The position numbers were made by a program, and so were the translations under genes. From Rhodobacter capsulatus (GTDB taxonomy: Bacteria > Pseudomonadota > Alphaproteobacteria > Rhodobacterales > Rhodobacteraceae), in the NCBI RefSeq assembly GCF_005144475.1, contig NZ_SWJZ01000027.1:1-50201 (forward strand): a stretch of 50,201 bases of DNA, in the 5' to 3' direction. Below, in pieces: positions 1 through 7,650 of this stretch. Each line of letters begins with the position of its first letter. Position 1 is the first letter of the stretch. The notes beneath the pieces were generated by a model. It ran no database searches. It was not told where the DNA came from and saw nothing but the letters and a program-made list of their open reading frames with translations.

Positions 1-21
1 CCCCCCGCCCGGATCAAGGCC

Positions 22-132
22 TCACAGCTCGCCGTCGCGGCGCCGGTCCTCCTGCATCTCGAACCACATCGCGTTCAGAACCCCGAACATCACCGCCACC
101 GGCAGACCCAGAAGCCAGGCGAAATACCACAT
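22..132 (-). CDS. cydX: CydX small subunit of bd-type quinol oxidase
   Basis: This 36-residue single-span membrane peptide begins MWYFAWLLGLPVAVMFGVLN and continues AMWFE, the hallmark of CydX/YbgT peptides that stabilise the haem cluster of cytochrome bd. A hydrophobic helix (about residues 3-23) is followed by a charged tail (QEDRRRDGEL). It lies 12 bases downstream of cydB on the same strand with a GAGGGGGA ribosome binding site just before the ATG, so it is the third gene of cydABX. The identity is clear from the motif. Its requirement for oxidase assembly is known for E. coli and inferred here. Confidence 0.93.
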   Translation of the reverse strand: MWYFAWLLGLPVAVMFGVLNAMWFEMQEDRRRDGEL

Positions 133-144
133 GTTGTGTCCCCC

Positions 145-1302
145 TCAGTAGGCGTTCGGATTGCGGGCGATGTCGTCGGGGCGCACCTTGCCCCAGAGCA
201 CCTTGTAGACCCAGGACGTGTAGGCCAGGATGATCGGCAAAAAGATCACCGTCGAGACCAGCATGATGAACAGCGTCATCTGCGAGGACGAGCTGTCCCA
301 GACCGTCAGCGAGGCCGAGGGATTGAGCGACGAGGGCAGGATGAAGGGGAACATGCTCAGCCCCACCGTCGAGATCACGCCGAAGATGCCGACCATCGAG
401 GCCGTCACCGCCCAGCCGCTCCAGAGCCGCATCAGCACCACCGCCCCGCCAAGGCCCAGCACCGCCAGCGCGGGCGCAATCGCGATCCAGGGCCGGGTCT
501 GATAGGCGTCGATCCACGAGCCGCCGCGCACCACCTCGGACAGAAGCGGGTTCGACGGGCCGAAATGATCGGGCTCGGTCACGAACTGATAGGCCGGGAT
601 GCCGAAAGCCAGCCAGACCCCCGCCAGGGCGAAGGTGACGATGGTCAAGACCCCCGCCCAGCTGCCGATCCGCCGCGCCCGCGCCTGCACCGCCCCCTCG
701 GTCTTCAGCACCAGCCAGGCCGCGCCATGGGCGATGTGCATCGCCAGCGACACCACGCCGACAAAAAGCGCAAAGGGGTTCAACAGGCCCAGAAGTTTCG
801 AGAGAGGATTGCCCGGGTAGATCGGCAGCAGCGTGTCATCGAGCGTGAAAGGCACGCCCTGCAGCACATTGCCCACCGCGACGCCGAAGATCAGCGCGGG
901 CACCGCGCCGCCGACCACCAGCGCCCAGTCCCAGCGCGTGCGCCAGACATGGCTTTCGCGCTTGTTGCGATACTTGAACCCCACGGGTCGCAGGATCAGC
1001 GCCGCCAGAACCAGGAACATCGCCAGATAGAAGCCCGAGAAACTGACCGCATAAAGCGGCGGCCAGGCGGCAAAGATCGCCCCGCCGCCAAGGATCAGCC
1101 AGACCTGGTTGCCCTCCCAGACCGGGCCGATGGTGTTGATGACGACCCGCCGCTCGGCGTCGGACTTCGCGACGAAGGGGTTCAGCGCCGCCACCCCCAT
1201 GTCGAAGCCATCCGTCGCGGCAAGCCCGATCAGAAGCACGCCCAGAAGCACCCACCAGATCACGCGCAGGATTTCATAGCTCAAAAGTTCATGCAGGATC
1301 AT
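145..1302 (-). CDS. cydB: Cytochrome bd-type ubiquinol oxidase subunit II
   Basis: CydB (385 residues) pairs with CydA in the inner membrane to form the quinol oxidase that reduces O2 to water. The protein is almost wholly hydrophobic with about eight to nine helices. It carries the family's N-terminal ATDGFDMG segment and the INTIGPVWEGNQVWLI block. An in-frame upstream extension exists, but the ATG at 1302 lies four bases after the cydA stop and gives the usual CydB N-terminus (MILHELLSYE). It is co-transcribed between cydA and cydX. The haem-bearing residues are mainly in CydA. Confidence 0.95.
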   Translation of the reverse strand: MILHELLSYEILRVIWWVLLGVLLIGLAATDGFDMGVAALNPFVAKSDAERRVVINTIGPVWEGNQVWLILGGGAIFAAWPPLYAVSFSGFYLAMFLVLAALILRPVGFKYRNKRESHVWRTRWDWALVVGGAVPALIFGVAVGNVLQGVPFTLDDTLLPIYPGNPLSKLLGLLNPFALFVGVVSLAMHIAHGAAWLVLKTEGAVQARARRIGSWAGVLTIVTFALAGVWLAFGIPAYQFVTEPDHFGPSNPLLSEVVRGGSWIDAYQTRPWIAIAPALAVLGLGGAVVLMRLWSGWAVTASMVGIFGVISTVGLSMFPFILPSSLNPSASLTVWDSSSSQMTLFIMLVSTVIFLPIILAYTSWVYKVLWGKVRPDDIARNPNAY

Positions 1303-1306
1303 GGTC

Positions 1307-2887
1307 TTACTCCGCAGGATTGGCAACGGGACGACGCTTGGCGGCCCAGGCTTCGACCACCTCGATGTCATGCGTCGGCCCCTTGCGGATCGCCGCCAGC
1401 ATCAGCTTGATCTCGATCACCAGAAGCACGGTGTAAAGCGTCACGAAGCCCGCCAGCGTCAGCACCACATCCCAGATCGACAGGTTCGACACCGAGAGCG
1501 CGGTGGGCAGCAAGCCATCCACCGTCCAGGGCTGACGGCCGAATTCGGCGACGAACCAGCCGGTTTCGGCGGCAATCCACGGCACCGGGATCGCGAAAAC
1601 CGCGGTGCGCAAGACCCAGGTCGGGAAACGCCCGCCGCGGAAGTTCGAGGTGAAGAACATGTAGCCGATCAAGGCCAGCATGAAGAACCCGGACGCCACC
1701 ATGATCCGGAAGCTCCAGAACAGCGGCGCCACCTGCGGCACCGTCTTCCACGCCGCTTCGCTGATCTGCGCATCGGTGGCCAGTTTCGGATCCTCGACCA
1801 CCGTCGTCAGCAGCATCGCATAGCCGAGATCGGCCGAATGCGCCTCGAAGGTCGCCTTGACCTCGGGGGACACATTGCCCTTCGCGGCGCGGATCTGCAG
1901 CAGCGCGTCATAGGCGATCACACCCGAACGGATCCGCCCCTCGGCCTGCGCCACCAGCTCCTTGATGCCGGGCATTTCGGTGGTCAAGGACCGCGTGCCG
2001 ATCAGCCCCATCACATAGGGGATCTGGATCGCATATTTCGTCTCGCGCGCCTCCTGATCGGGGATGCCGAACAGGTTGAACGAGGCCGGGGCCTCTTCCG
2101 TCTCCCACATCCCCTCGATCGCGGCCAGTTTCATGCGCTGGTTGTGCGTGGCTTCATAGCCCGACTCGTCGCCCAGCACGATCACCGACAAGCTCGCCGC
2201 CAGACCGAAGGCCGAGGCGACGGCGATCGAACGCCGCGCCAGCTCGATGTGACGGCCGCGCAGCAGATACCAGGCCGAGACGCCGATCACGAAGATCGAG
2301 GCGGTCACATAGCCCGCCGAGACGGTATGGACGAATTTCGCCTGCGCCACCGGGTTGAACAGCACGGCGAAGAAATCGACCAGCTCCATCCGCATCGTCA
2401 TCGGGTTGAAGACGGCGCCCACCGGGTTCTGCATCCAGCCGTTCGCGATCAGGATCCACAGCGCCGAAAAGTTCGAGCCGATGGCGACGCCCCAGGCCAC
2501 GAACATATGCGCCCGCGCCGTCAGCTTTTCCCAGCCGAAGAACCAGATCCCGACCAGCGTGGCTTCCAGAAAGAACGCCATCAGCCCTTCGATGGCGAGC
2601 GGCGCGCCGAAGATGTCGCCGACGTAATGGCTGTAATAGGCCCAGTTCATCCCGAACTGGAATTCCATCGTGATCCCGGTCGAGACGCCCAGCACGAAGT
2701 TGATCCCGAACAGGGTACCCCAGAATTTCGTCATCTGCCGCCAGATCGGGCGGCCGGTCATCACATAGACCGTCTCCATCGTGGCGACGAGGATCGACAG
2801 ACCCAGTGTCAGCGGCACGAACAGGAAGTGATACATCGCTGTCGAGGCAAATTGCAGCCGTGACAGCTCGACTAATCCGAACTCCAT
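1307..2887 (-). CDS. cydA: Cytochrome bd-type ubiquinol oxidase subunit I
   Basis: CydA (526 residues) carries the haems and oxidises ubiquinol on the periplasmic side. Axial ligands corresponding to E. coli H19, H186 and M393 are H20, H187 and M396. The proton-path glutamates are E100 and E108, and the quinol-site residues are K253 and E258. The GRQPW signature sits at 450-454. The length and the segment about 290-390 match the long Q-loop class. The ATG at 2887 is preferred to an upstream TTG because GGAGAG precedes it at good spacing. It is first of cydABX. In R. capsulatus this operon is known to respond to oxygen and redox regulators. A palindrome lies 105 bases upstream. Confidence 0.97.
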   Translation of the reverse strand: MEFGLVELSRLQFASTAMYHFLFVPLTLGLSILVATMETVYVMTGRPIWRQMTKFWGTLFGINFVLGVSTGITMEFQFGMNWAYYSHYVGDIFGAPLAIEGLMAFFLEATLVGIWFFGWEKLTARAHMFVAWGVAIGSNFSALWILIANGWMQNPVGAVFNPMTMRMELVDFFAVLFNPVAQAKFVHTVSAGYVTASIFVIGVSAWYLLRGRHIELARRSIAVASAFGLAASLSVIVLGDESGYEATHNQRMKLAAIEGMWETEEAPASFNLFGIPDQEARETKYAIQIPYVMGLIGTRSLTTEMPGIKELVAQAEGRIRSGVIAYDALLQIRAAKGNVSPEVKATFEAHSADLGYAMLLTTVVEDPKLATDAQISEAAWKTVPQVAPLFWSFRIMVASGFFMLALIGYMFFTSNFRGGRFPTWVLRTAVFAIPVPWIAAETGWFVAEFGRQPWTVDGLLPTALSVSNLSIWDVVLTLAGFVTLYTVLLVIEIKLMLAAIRKGPTHDIEVVEAWAAKRRPVANPAE

Positions 2888-2991
2888 CGTTCTCTCCAAG
2901 GTGGTTCGCCCCGCAGCGTCCCTTGCGGGGATGTTGGTTCAGCTATGGCCAAACCCGGCGCCGACCACCCCTGCGCGGCCTGTCGCAGAGG

Positions 2992-3002
2992 GACAAATTG
3001 TC
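2992..3002. promoter_or_regulatory. Palindrome upstream of cydA (candidate operator)
   Basis: GACAA-A-TTGTC is a perfect inverted repeat with a single central base, in the 225-base region between cydA and the EcsC gene (both on the minus strand). The region also contains TGTCGCA immediately to the left. The spacing places the palindrome where a regulator of cydA could bind. It does not match the FnrL box (TTGAT-N4-ATCAA), nor a TGT-N12-ACA CrtJ box, so the regulator is unassigned. Confidence 0.35.
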
Positions 3003-3112
3003 ACAGCAACATCCCGACACGGCGGCAGACCGGGGTCTCGGTCGGCGCCACCTTGGCAGCCGAACACTTGCAGTTCAATGAATATGTTTACTTCGGATGC
3101 GGAATTTCCGGC

Positions 3113-3871
3113 TCAGCGCCGGGTGATCCGCATCACCAGCTCCTCGCGCAAAAGGCCCTCGTCCTCGCCGCTGTCGCGGGCAAGGCGCTTGAGCCCGAAA
3201 TGCACCCGGGCGATGTCCTGATAATAGCTGGTGAAAGCATAGTTCACCGCCGCCCCCGCCACCGCGCCCAGAACCGGCACCGCCTGGGTGGCCAGCTTCT
3301 GCCCCAGAACCGCGGCCAGCCGCGGCGCCACCTTGGCGATCAGGCTGTTCAGCCCCGGCCCGGTGATCGTCAGCCGCGCCGCCAGAAAGCCCATGTCGGC
3401 GCCGTCATCGCGCGCCAAGGGCCCCGCGGCGGCGAAGACGCGCAGACATTCGAGCCGCACCTCCTCGCTGTCGGGGTCGAAACCATGTTCGGCGGCAATG
3501 CCCTGAATCGCGCGCAACAGCATCGTCACGGTAAAGGGCAGTTCGGCCAGCGCCCCGGGCAGACCGCCGACGCCGCCCGCCGCCCCCATCGCCGTCGTCA
3601 GCGCGGTGTTGATCCAGTCGGGCCGGTCCGCCACCACCTCGCGCGAGCGGGTGGCGACGTCGAAAGCGGTTTGCAGCGCCCGTTCGGTGGCGCCTTCCAG
3701 CCGGTCGCGGACCGGGGCGGCCAGCTTGCCCAGAAGCGTCTCGGCGCCGGTGCCAACCAGCGTGATCACCTGCATCATCGGCCCCGAGGCGGCGCGGTGC
3801 CGCCGCGCCAACAGGTCGAGTTCCGCCGTCAGGCGCTTGTCGGTGACCGGATACAGGATTTCAGGTTGCAT
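3113..3871 (-). CDS. EcsC family protein
   Basis: The 252-residue product resembles the EcsC family, named for a B. subtilis ABC-operon protein whose biochemical role is not settled. Features seen are an amphipathic N-terminus, a glycine/alanine-rich middle (TTAMGAAGGVGGLPGALAEL, about residues 91-110) and the late segment GQKLATQAVPVLGAVAGAAV, typical of the family's membrane-associated helices. There is no signal peptide. The start at 3871 has GGGGGAG six bases ahead. It stands alone between cydA and an acetyltransferase gene, so context does not reveal a function. The family assignment is confident and the function unknown. Confidence 0.8.
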   Translation of the reverse strand: MQPEILYPVTDKRLTAELDLLARRHRAASGPMMQVITLVGTGAETLLGKLAAPVRDRLEGATERALQTAFDVATRSREVVADRPDWINTALTTAMGAAGGVGGLPGALAELPFTVTMLLRAIQGIAAEHGFDPDSEEVRLECLRVFAAAGPLARDDGADMGFLAARLTITGPGLNSLIAKVAPRLAAVLGQKLATQAVPVLGAVAGAAVNYAFTSYYQDIARVHFGLKRLARDSGEDEGLLREELVMRITRR

Positions 3872-3923
3872 GGCTCCCCCTTGGCTTGCCCGAATATGGG
3901 AAGGCCGGGCGGGGCGCGAAAGA

Positions 3924-4409
3924 TCAGGGCAGGAACTTTTCCACCGGGCCGCGCACGCCCGCCCAGGCGCCGGGGATCAGCTCCAGCGCCAGAACCCGGT
4001 CGGGGTTGGTCGGCGGCGGCATCTCCACCCCCGCGATCTTTTCAAAACCGAAGCGATTGTAATAAGGCGCATCGCCCACCAGCAGCACCCGTTCCCAGCC
4101 CAGACGCCGCGCCTCGGCCAGGCTTTCATGCATCAAAAGACCGCCCAGCCCCTCGCCCTGCCGCGTCGGGTGCACGGCGACCGGCCCCAGAAGCAGCACG
4201 CGCTGCCCGCCGACCCTGACCGGCCAGTAGCGGATCACCGCCGCCAGAACGCCATCTTCGCGCAGCACAAGACACAGGGGGGCGACCTTTTCGACGCCAT
4301 CGCGCAGCCGGTAAGACGAGAGCGCAGTGCGGCCCGGGGCGAAGCACAGGTCATAAAGTGCCTCGACCTCCCACCAGTCGGCTTCGGTCTCTTCCTCGAG
4401 CTGATACAT
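3924..4409 (-). CDS. GNAT family N-acetyltransferase (YhbS-like)
   Basis: This 161-residue protein has the GNAT acetyl-CoA site: the strand LLLGPVAVHP followed by TRQGEGLGGLLM, matching the Q/RxxGxG/A pyrophosphate loop, and a C-terminal YYNRFGFEKI segment characteristic of the YhbS-like subgroup. The acceptor substrate cannot be read from the sequence. The chosen ATG gives MYQLEEETEADWW; a longer in-frame ORF starts 14 codons earlier but lacks a better binding site. The gene is divergent from the flavin reductase gene, with 77 bases between their starts. Confidence 0.85.
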   Translation of the reverse strand: MYQLEEETEADWWEVEALYDLCFAPGRTALSSYRLRDGVEKVAPLCLVLREDGVLAAVIRYWPVRVGGQRVLLLGPVAVHPTRQGEGLGGLLMHESLAEARRLGWERVLLVGDAPYYNRFGFEKIAGVEMPPPTNPDRVLALELIPGAWAGVRGPVEKFLP

Positions 4410-4486
4410 GCCCCGACCCTTTGCGATTCGCCCTCGAAACGCGCCTAACACGCGGTTATGTCAGGTTCAAATCAAAGGAGCCGCGC

Positions 4487-5077
4487 ATGTTCTACCGCCC
4501 CGACAAGGGTCACGACCTGCCCCATGATCCGTTCCACGCCATCGTCGCGCCGCGCCCCATCGGCTGGATCTCGACGCGCGGCCAGATGGGGGACAATCTG
4601 GCGCCCTATTCGTTCTTCACCGCCGTTTCGGCCAGCCCCGCGCAGGTGGTCTTCGCCTCGACCGCGACGAAGCCCGACCGTGGCGATACGAAAGATACGG
4701 TGACGCAGATCCGCGAAAGCGGGGTGTTTTGCGTGAACCTTGTCACCTCGGCACTGGCGGCGCAGATGAACGCGACCTCGGCGATGCTGGCGGCGGGCGA
4801 GGATGAATTTCTGGCGGCCGGGCTGGAAAAGGCCGGGTGCGAGATGATCGATTGTGCGCGCGTGGCGGCGGCGCCTGCGGCGCTCGAATGCCGTCTGGTG
4901 CAGATCGTGCCGCTGCTGGGGCAAAGCAACTTTCTGGTGCATGGCGCGGTGGTCGGCGTGCATATCCGCCCCGATTGCCTGCGGGATGGCCGTTACCTGC
5001 CGCCCGACCGGCTGAGCCGTCTGGGCTACATGGATTACGCGACGGTGACCGAGACCTTCGAGATGGCGCGGCCCTGA
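4487..5077 (+). CDS. Flavin reductase family protein (FMN-binding split barrel)
   Basis: The 196-residue protein belongs to the flavin reductase-like, FMN-binding split-barrel family. It opens with FYRPDKGHDLPHDPFHAIVA, then APRPIGWIST and LAPYSFFTAVSASPAQVVFA, the conserved flavin-phosphate contact regions. Members typically use NAD(P)H to reduce flavin or act as FMN-dependent oxidoreductases; the substrate is unknown. The start ATG has AAAGGAG at 4474-4480, six bases ahead. It is followed by an unusually structured intergenic segment. No operon partner is evident. Confidence 0.85.
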   Translation: MFYRPDKGHDLPHDPFHAIVAPRPIGWISTRGQMGDNLAPYSFFTAVSASPAQVVFASTATKPDRGDTKDTVTQIRESGVFCVNLVTSALAAQMNATSAMLAAGEDEFLAAGLEKAGCEMIDCARVAAAPAALECRLVQIVPLLGQSNFLVHGAVVGVHIRPDCLRDGRYLPPDRLSRLGYMDYATVTETFEMARP

Positions 5078-5112
5078 GGCGTCGGTCTGGCCGAGGCCAT
5101 CGCCGAGGCCCC

Positions 5113-5225
5113 GCGGAACAGCGGTCCCGTGACCGCCGGGGCGCCAAAGCGTCCCGGCCAGCGCCCGCCCCGCCCATGGCGGGCGCTTCTCGCCCGCCGG
5201 GGCTGGGCGCTGGCCTCTGTTCCGC
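5113..5225. repeat. Long imperfect inverted repeat downstream of flavin reductase gene
   Basis: Outer arms GCGGAACAG (5113-5121) and CTGTTCCGC (5217-5225) are perfectly complementary. Inside them GCCAGCGCCCG near 5158 pairs with CGGGCTGGGC/GCTGGC near 5198-5214, and a smaller GCCCGCC/GGCGGGC pairing lies at the tip. The structure occupies the space between convergent genes, so it could terminate transcription, but no T-run follows it. Confidence 0.5.
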
Positions 5226-5233
5226 TTGGGGCA

Positions 5234-5308
5234 GACGGTCTTGGCACGACCCGGGCGCAACGGGCGGGGAAAGGCGATGCCTTTCCTGTTCCGCCCGAAC
5301 CGACCGTC
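5234..5308. repeat. Nested inverted repeat between convergent genes
   Basis: GACGGTC (5234-5240) pairs with GACCGTC (5302-5308). Within it CGGGCGG (5261-5267) pairs with CCGCCCG (5291-5297). The innermost GGAAAGGC (5268-5275) pairs with GCCTTTCC (5279-5286) around a three-base GAT loop. It lies immediately before the 3' end of the glycosyltransferase gene on the opposite strand. A bidirectional terminator or a repeat element is plausible. Confidence 0.55.
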
Positions 5309-5315
5309 GGCCGGA

Positions 5316-6557
5316 TCAGCCCCCCGCCATCCGTCGCTTGCCCGTTTCGATCGCCTGCTCGAACAGCGCCATGTAGCGCGGCGCGACCTGATCGAGATGA
5401 TAGGCCCGGCCGCGCTCTGCCGCCGCCGCGCCCAGCCGCGCGCGCAGGGCCGGATCGGTCGCCAGCCGCTCGATCGCGGCAATCCATTGATCATCCTCGC
5501 CGTTCTCGCCCACCGGCAGAAGCACGCCGTTCACCCCGTCCTCGATCATCTCGGGGGCAAAGGTGGCGTTCGAGGCGATGACCGGCTTGCCGCGGGCCAG
5601 GATCTCCATCAGCCCCCAGTTCCCCACCCCGAAGCGCAGCGGGTAAAGGAACAGATCGACCTGCGCCAAAGCCTCGACGAAAGTGTCATAGGGCAGCTTG
5701 CCCGGGAACAGGATGCGCTCGCCCCCGGCCGGATAGGTCCGCACCAGATATTCGGCGAAACTCGCCCCCTTGCGGAAATTGCGGTCGATCCATTGCTGTT
5801 CGTAGCCGTAGGTGGTGGCCTTGGGATCGCCGATCGCGGCGAAGCGGATGCCCAGCCGATCCGCCGTGCCCTCGCGCACCAGCCGGTCGACCAGCCGCAC
5901 GAAGATGTCGAAGCCTTTGCAGTTCGACAGATCGCGGGCGGAAAAGCCGATGGTGAAGGGGCCCGGCGGCGCGGGCGGCAGCGGCTTGATCTCGAAGCCC
6001 TCGAACTGCACCGCGACGCGGGGCTGCAATTCGAGCGGCAGCAGGCTGCGCGCATGCGCCGAGGGCATGATCGTCAGATCGGATTTCAGGATCTGGTGAA
6101 AGCTCAGCATCTCCATGTTGCGGTCGGCCAGCCGCTGGCTTTGGTCGGGCGGATAGCGCCTGTCCCAGCCATGCGCGGCATAGCTTGGAAACTCGACATA
6201 GGAGGCGATGGCGGCGTCGATCTCGTCGAAAAGAAAGAGCGGCGCCCCCCACATGCCATGGGCGAAGACCAGATCGATGCGGGTCTTGCGGCGCAGCTCG
6301 GTCAGCGCCGCAAGCACGCCGCGCGAAATCCGCGCCGAGCGTTCCGTCTTGTCGGAATAGTAATAGCCCTGCGGGCCGGTGATCTGGCCTTCGGGGGCAA
6401 AGGGCAGAAGCCGTTTGTATTTTTCGCCATGGGTCCGCAGATGACCCCTGGAGGTCAGATACCAGGTTTCGGCCAGACCGGCCGTGTGCAGATATTCGGC
6501 AAGGCCGTTGAACTGGCCCGGGGTGACGGCGGAAACAAAGACGATCACGGGTTTCAT
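5316..6557 (-). CDS. GT-B fold glycosyltransferase (family 4/1 type)
   Basis: This 413-residue protein has the two-domain layout of GT-B glycosyltransferases. The N-terminal acceptor domain contains an FAHGMWGAPLFL loop. The C-terminal donor domain contains TIGFSARDLSNCKGFDIF and then FGVGNWGLMEILARGKPVIA followed by SNATFAPEMIEDGVNG, the usual nucleotide-sugar-binding E-x7-E type region. It is cytoplasmic or membrane-associated, with no signal peptide. Donor and acceptor are unknown. It is not adjacent to other polysaccharide genes, so a role in a capsule or exopolysaccharide is only a guess. Confidence 0.85.
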   Translation of the reverse strand: MKPVIVFVSAVTPGQFNGLAEYLHTAGLAETWYLTSRGHLRTHGEKYKRLLPFAPEGQITGPQGYYYSDKTERSARISRGVLAALTELRRKTRIDLVFAHGMWGAPLFLFDEIDAAIASYVEFPSYAAHGWDRRYPPDQSQRLADRNMEMLSFHQILKSDLTIMPSAHARSLLPLELQPRVAVQFEGFEIKPLPPAPPGPFTIGFSARDLSNCKGFDIFVRLVDRLVREGTADRLGIRFAAIGDPKATTYGYEQQWIDRNFRKGASFAEYLVRTYPAGGERILFPGKLPYDTFVEALAQVDLFLYPLRFGVGNWGLMEILARGKPVIASNATFAPEMIEDGVNGVLLPVGENGEDDQWIAAIERLATDPALRARLGAAAAERGRAYHLDQVAPRYMALFEQAIETGKRRMAGG

Positions 6558-6592
6558 GGCCGCAGGTTAGGCGCGCGGAAATGCCCGTGCAA

Positions 6593-6638
6593 GCGGGGCT
6601 CTGCCCCGCACCCCGGGATATTTCGGGCAAGATGAAAG
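6593..6638 (+). repeat. Intergenic repeat element, copy A
   Basis: A perfect hairpin GCGGGGC-TCT-GCCCCGC (6593-6609) is followed by CCCCGGGATATTT and then GGGCAAGATGAAAG. The ATATTT...GGCAAGAT(G/A)AAAG core recurs at about 10710-10760 and 50171-50201, and in degenerate form at 21608-21670. Here it lies between the tail of the EamA gene and the start of the glycosyltransferase gene. Confidence 0.7.
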
Positions 6639-6639
6639 C

Positions 6640-7527
6640 TCAGCGTTTGAGCCGCCTTGCCCCCGCCAGCAGCGTGTAGACCCCCGAGGCGACGACGAGC
6701 GCCGCGCCCGCCAGCGTCGCACCATCAAGGCTTTCGCCGAAGACAAGAATGCCGAGGCCCAGCGCGAAGATCAGCCTAGTGTAGCGGAAGGGGGTGACGA
6801 CGGCGACCTCGCCCGTCCGCATCGCCTTGGTCAACGCCCAATAGGCGGTGACGCCGAACAGGACCGCGCCAAGCACCGGCAACAGGTTTGCGGGGGCGGG
6901 CAGCACCGCGCCGCCGGTGACGGCAAGGATGATCGCGCCCGCCGGAATGAGCGCGGCAAAACCGTAAAGCCCAAGCTGGAAATTCGTCAGCACCTTCGGC
7001 GCGGCGCGGGTGGCCAGATCGCGTCCGGCAAAGCCCAGCAGGCCAAGCACGGTCCAGAGCGCCGCCGGGACGAAACCGTCCAGCCCCGGCCGCAAGATCA
7101 CCAGCACACCGAGAAAGCCGATCCCCACCGCCGCCCAGCGCGCCGCCCCCACCCGTTCGCGAAAAATCAGCGCCGCCCCCGCGACGACGACAAGCGGCGT
7201 CGCCTGCAAGATCGCCGAGGCGTTCGACAGGGGCGTCAGCGCGATGCCGAGCGTGTAGCCCAGCCGCCCGGTGATCTCGAACCCGGCCTTGATGCCCATC
7301 AGCCGACTGGCCACCGCCGGATGCCAGAGGCTTTGCCCCGAAGCCAGCGCCAGCGCCGCAAAGCAGATCATGCCGCCCAGCCCGAACAGCATCAGCACCT
7401 CGCCCACCGGAAGTCCCCGTGCCGCCTGTTTGACGAACATGTCTTCCAGCGCGAAGAGCGCCATGGCCAGCGTCATCAGCCCCGCGCCGCGGAGGTTCTC
7501 GGCGCCCAGTTCGCTGCGGTGATCCAT
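6640..7527 (-). CDS. DMT superfamily transporter (EamA domain)
   Basis: The 295-residue protein has about ten hydrophobic helices arranged as two EamA repeats. The first is roughly residues 14-145 (with FALEDMFVKQAARGLPVGEV) and the second 155-290 (with AYWALTKAMRTGEVAVVTPF and RYTRLIFALGLGILVFGE). The PFRYTRL-to-FGE signature is typical of small-metabolite exporters of the drug/metabolite superfamily. The ATG at 7527 has a GGGAGAG site. An open frame runs much further upstream but is antisense to mtnP/apt and not real. It is divergent from mtnP, and the substrate is unknown. Confidence 0.88.
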   Translation of the reverse strand: MDHRSELGAENLRGAGLMTLAMALFALEDMFVKQAARGLPVGEVLMLFGLGGMICFAALALASGQSLWHPAVASRLMGIKAGFEITGRLGYTLGIALTPLSNASAILQATPLVVVAGAALIFRERVGAARWAAVGIGFLGVLVILRPGLDGFVPAALWTVLGLLGFAGRDLATRAAPKVLTNFQLGLYGFAALIPAGAIILAVTGGAVLPAPANLLPVLGAVLFGVTAYWALTKAMRTGEVAVVTPFRYTRLIFALGLGILVFGESLDGATLAGAALVVASGVYTLLAGARRLKR

Positions 7528-7650
7528 GCTCTCTCCCTGCCCCTGAAGTGTAAATATGACGCGGAGCGCCGGAGTTCTATGGTCTTTTCCGATCCGCCCC
7601 GCCCGCCTAAGCTGCGCGCGGCCGCGAAGGGCCAGGGCGAGGACTTTGGA

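Noticed and set aside
2992-3002. FnrL or CrtJ box upstream of cydA
   Set aside because: The palindrome does not match TTGAT-N4-ATCAA, and TGT-N12-ACA is not met. It is kept only as an unassigned palindrome.
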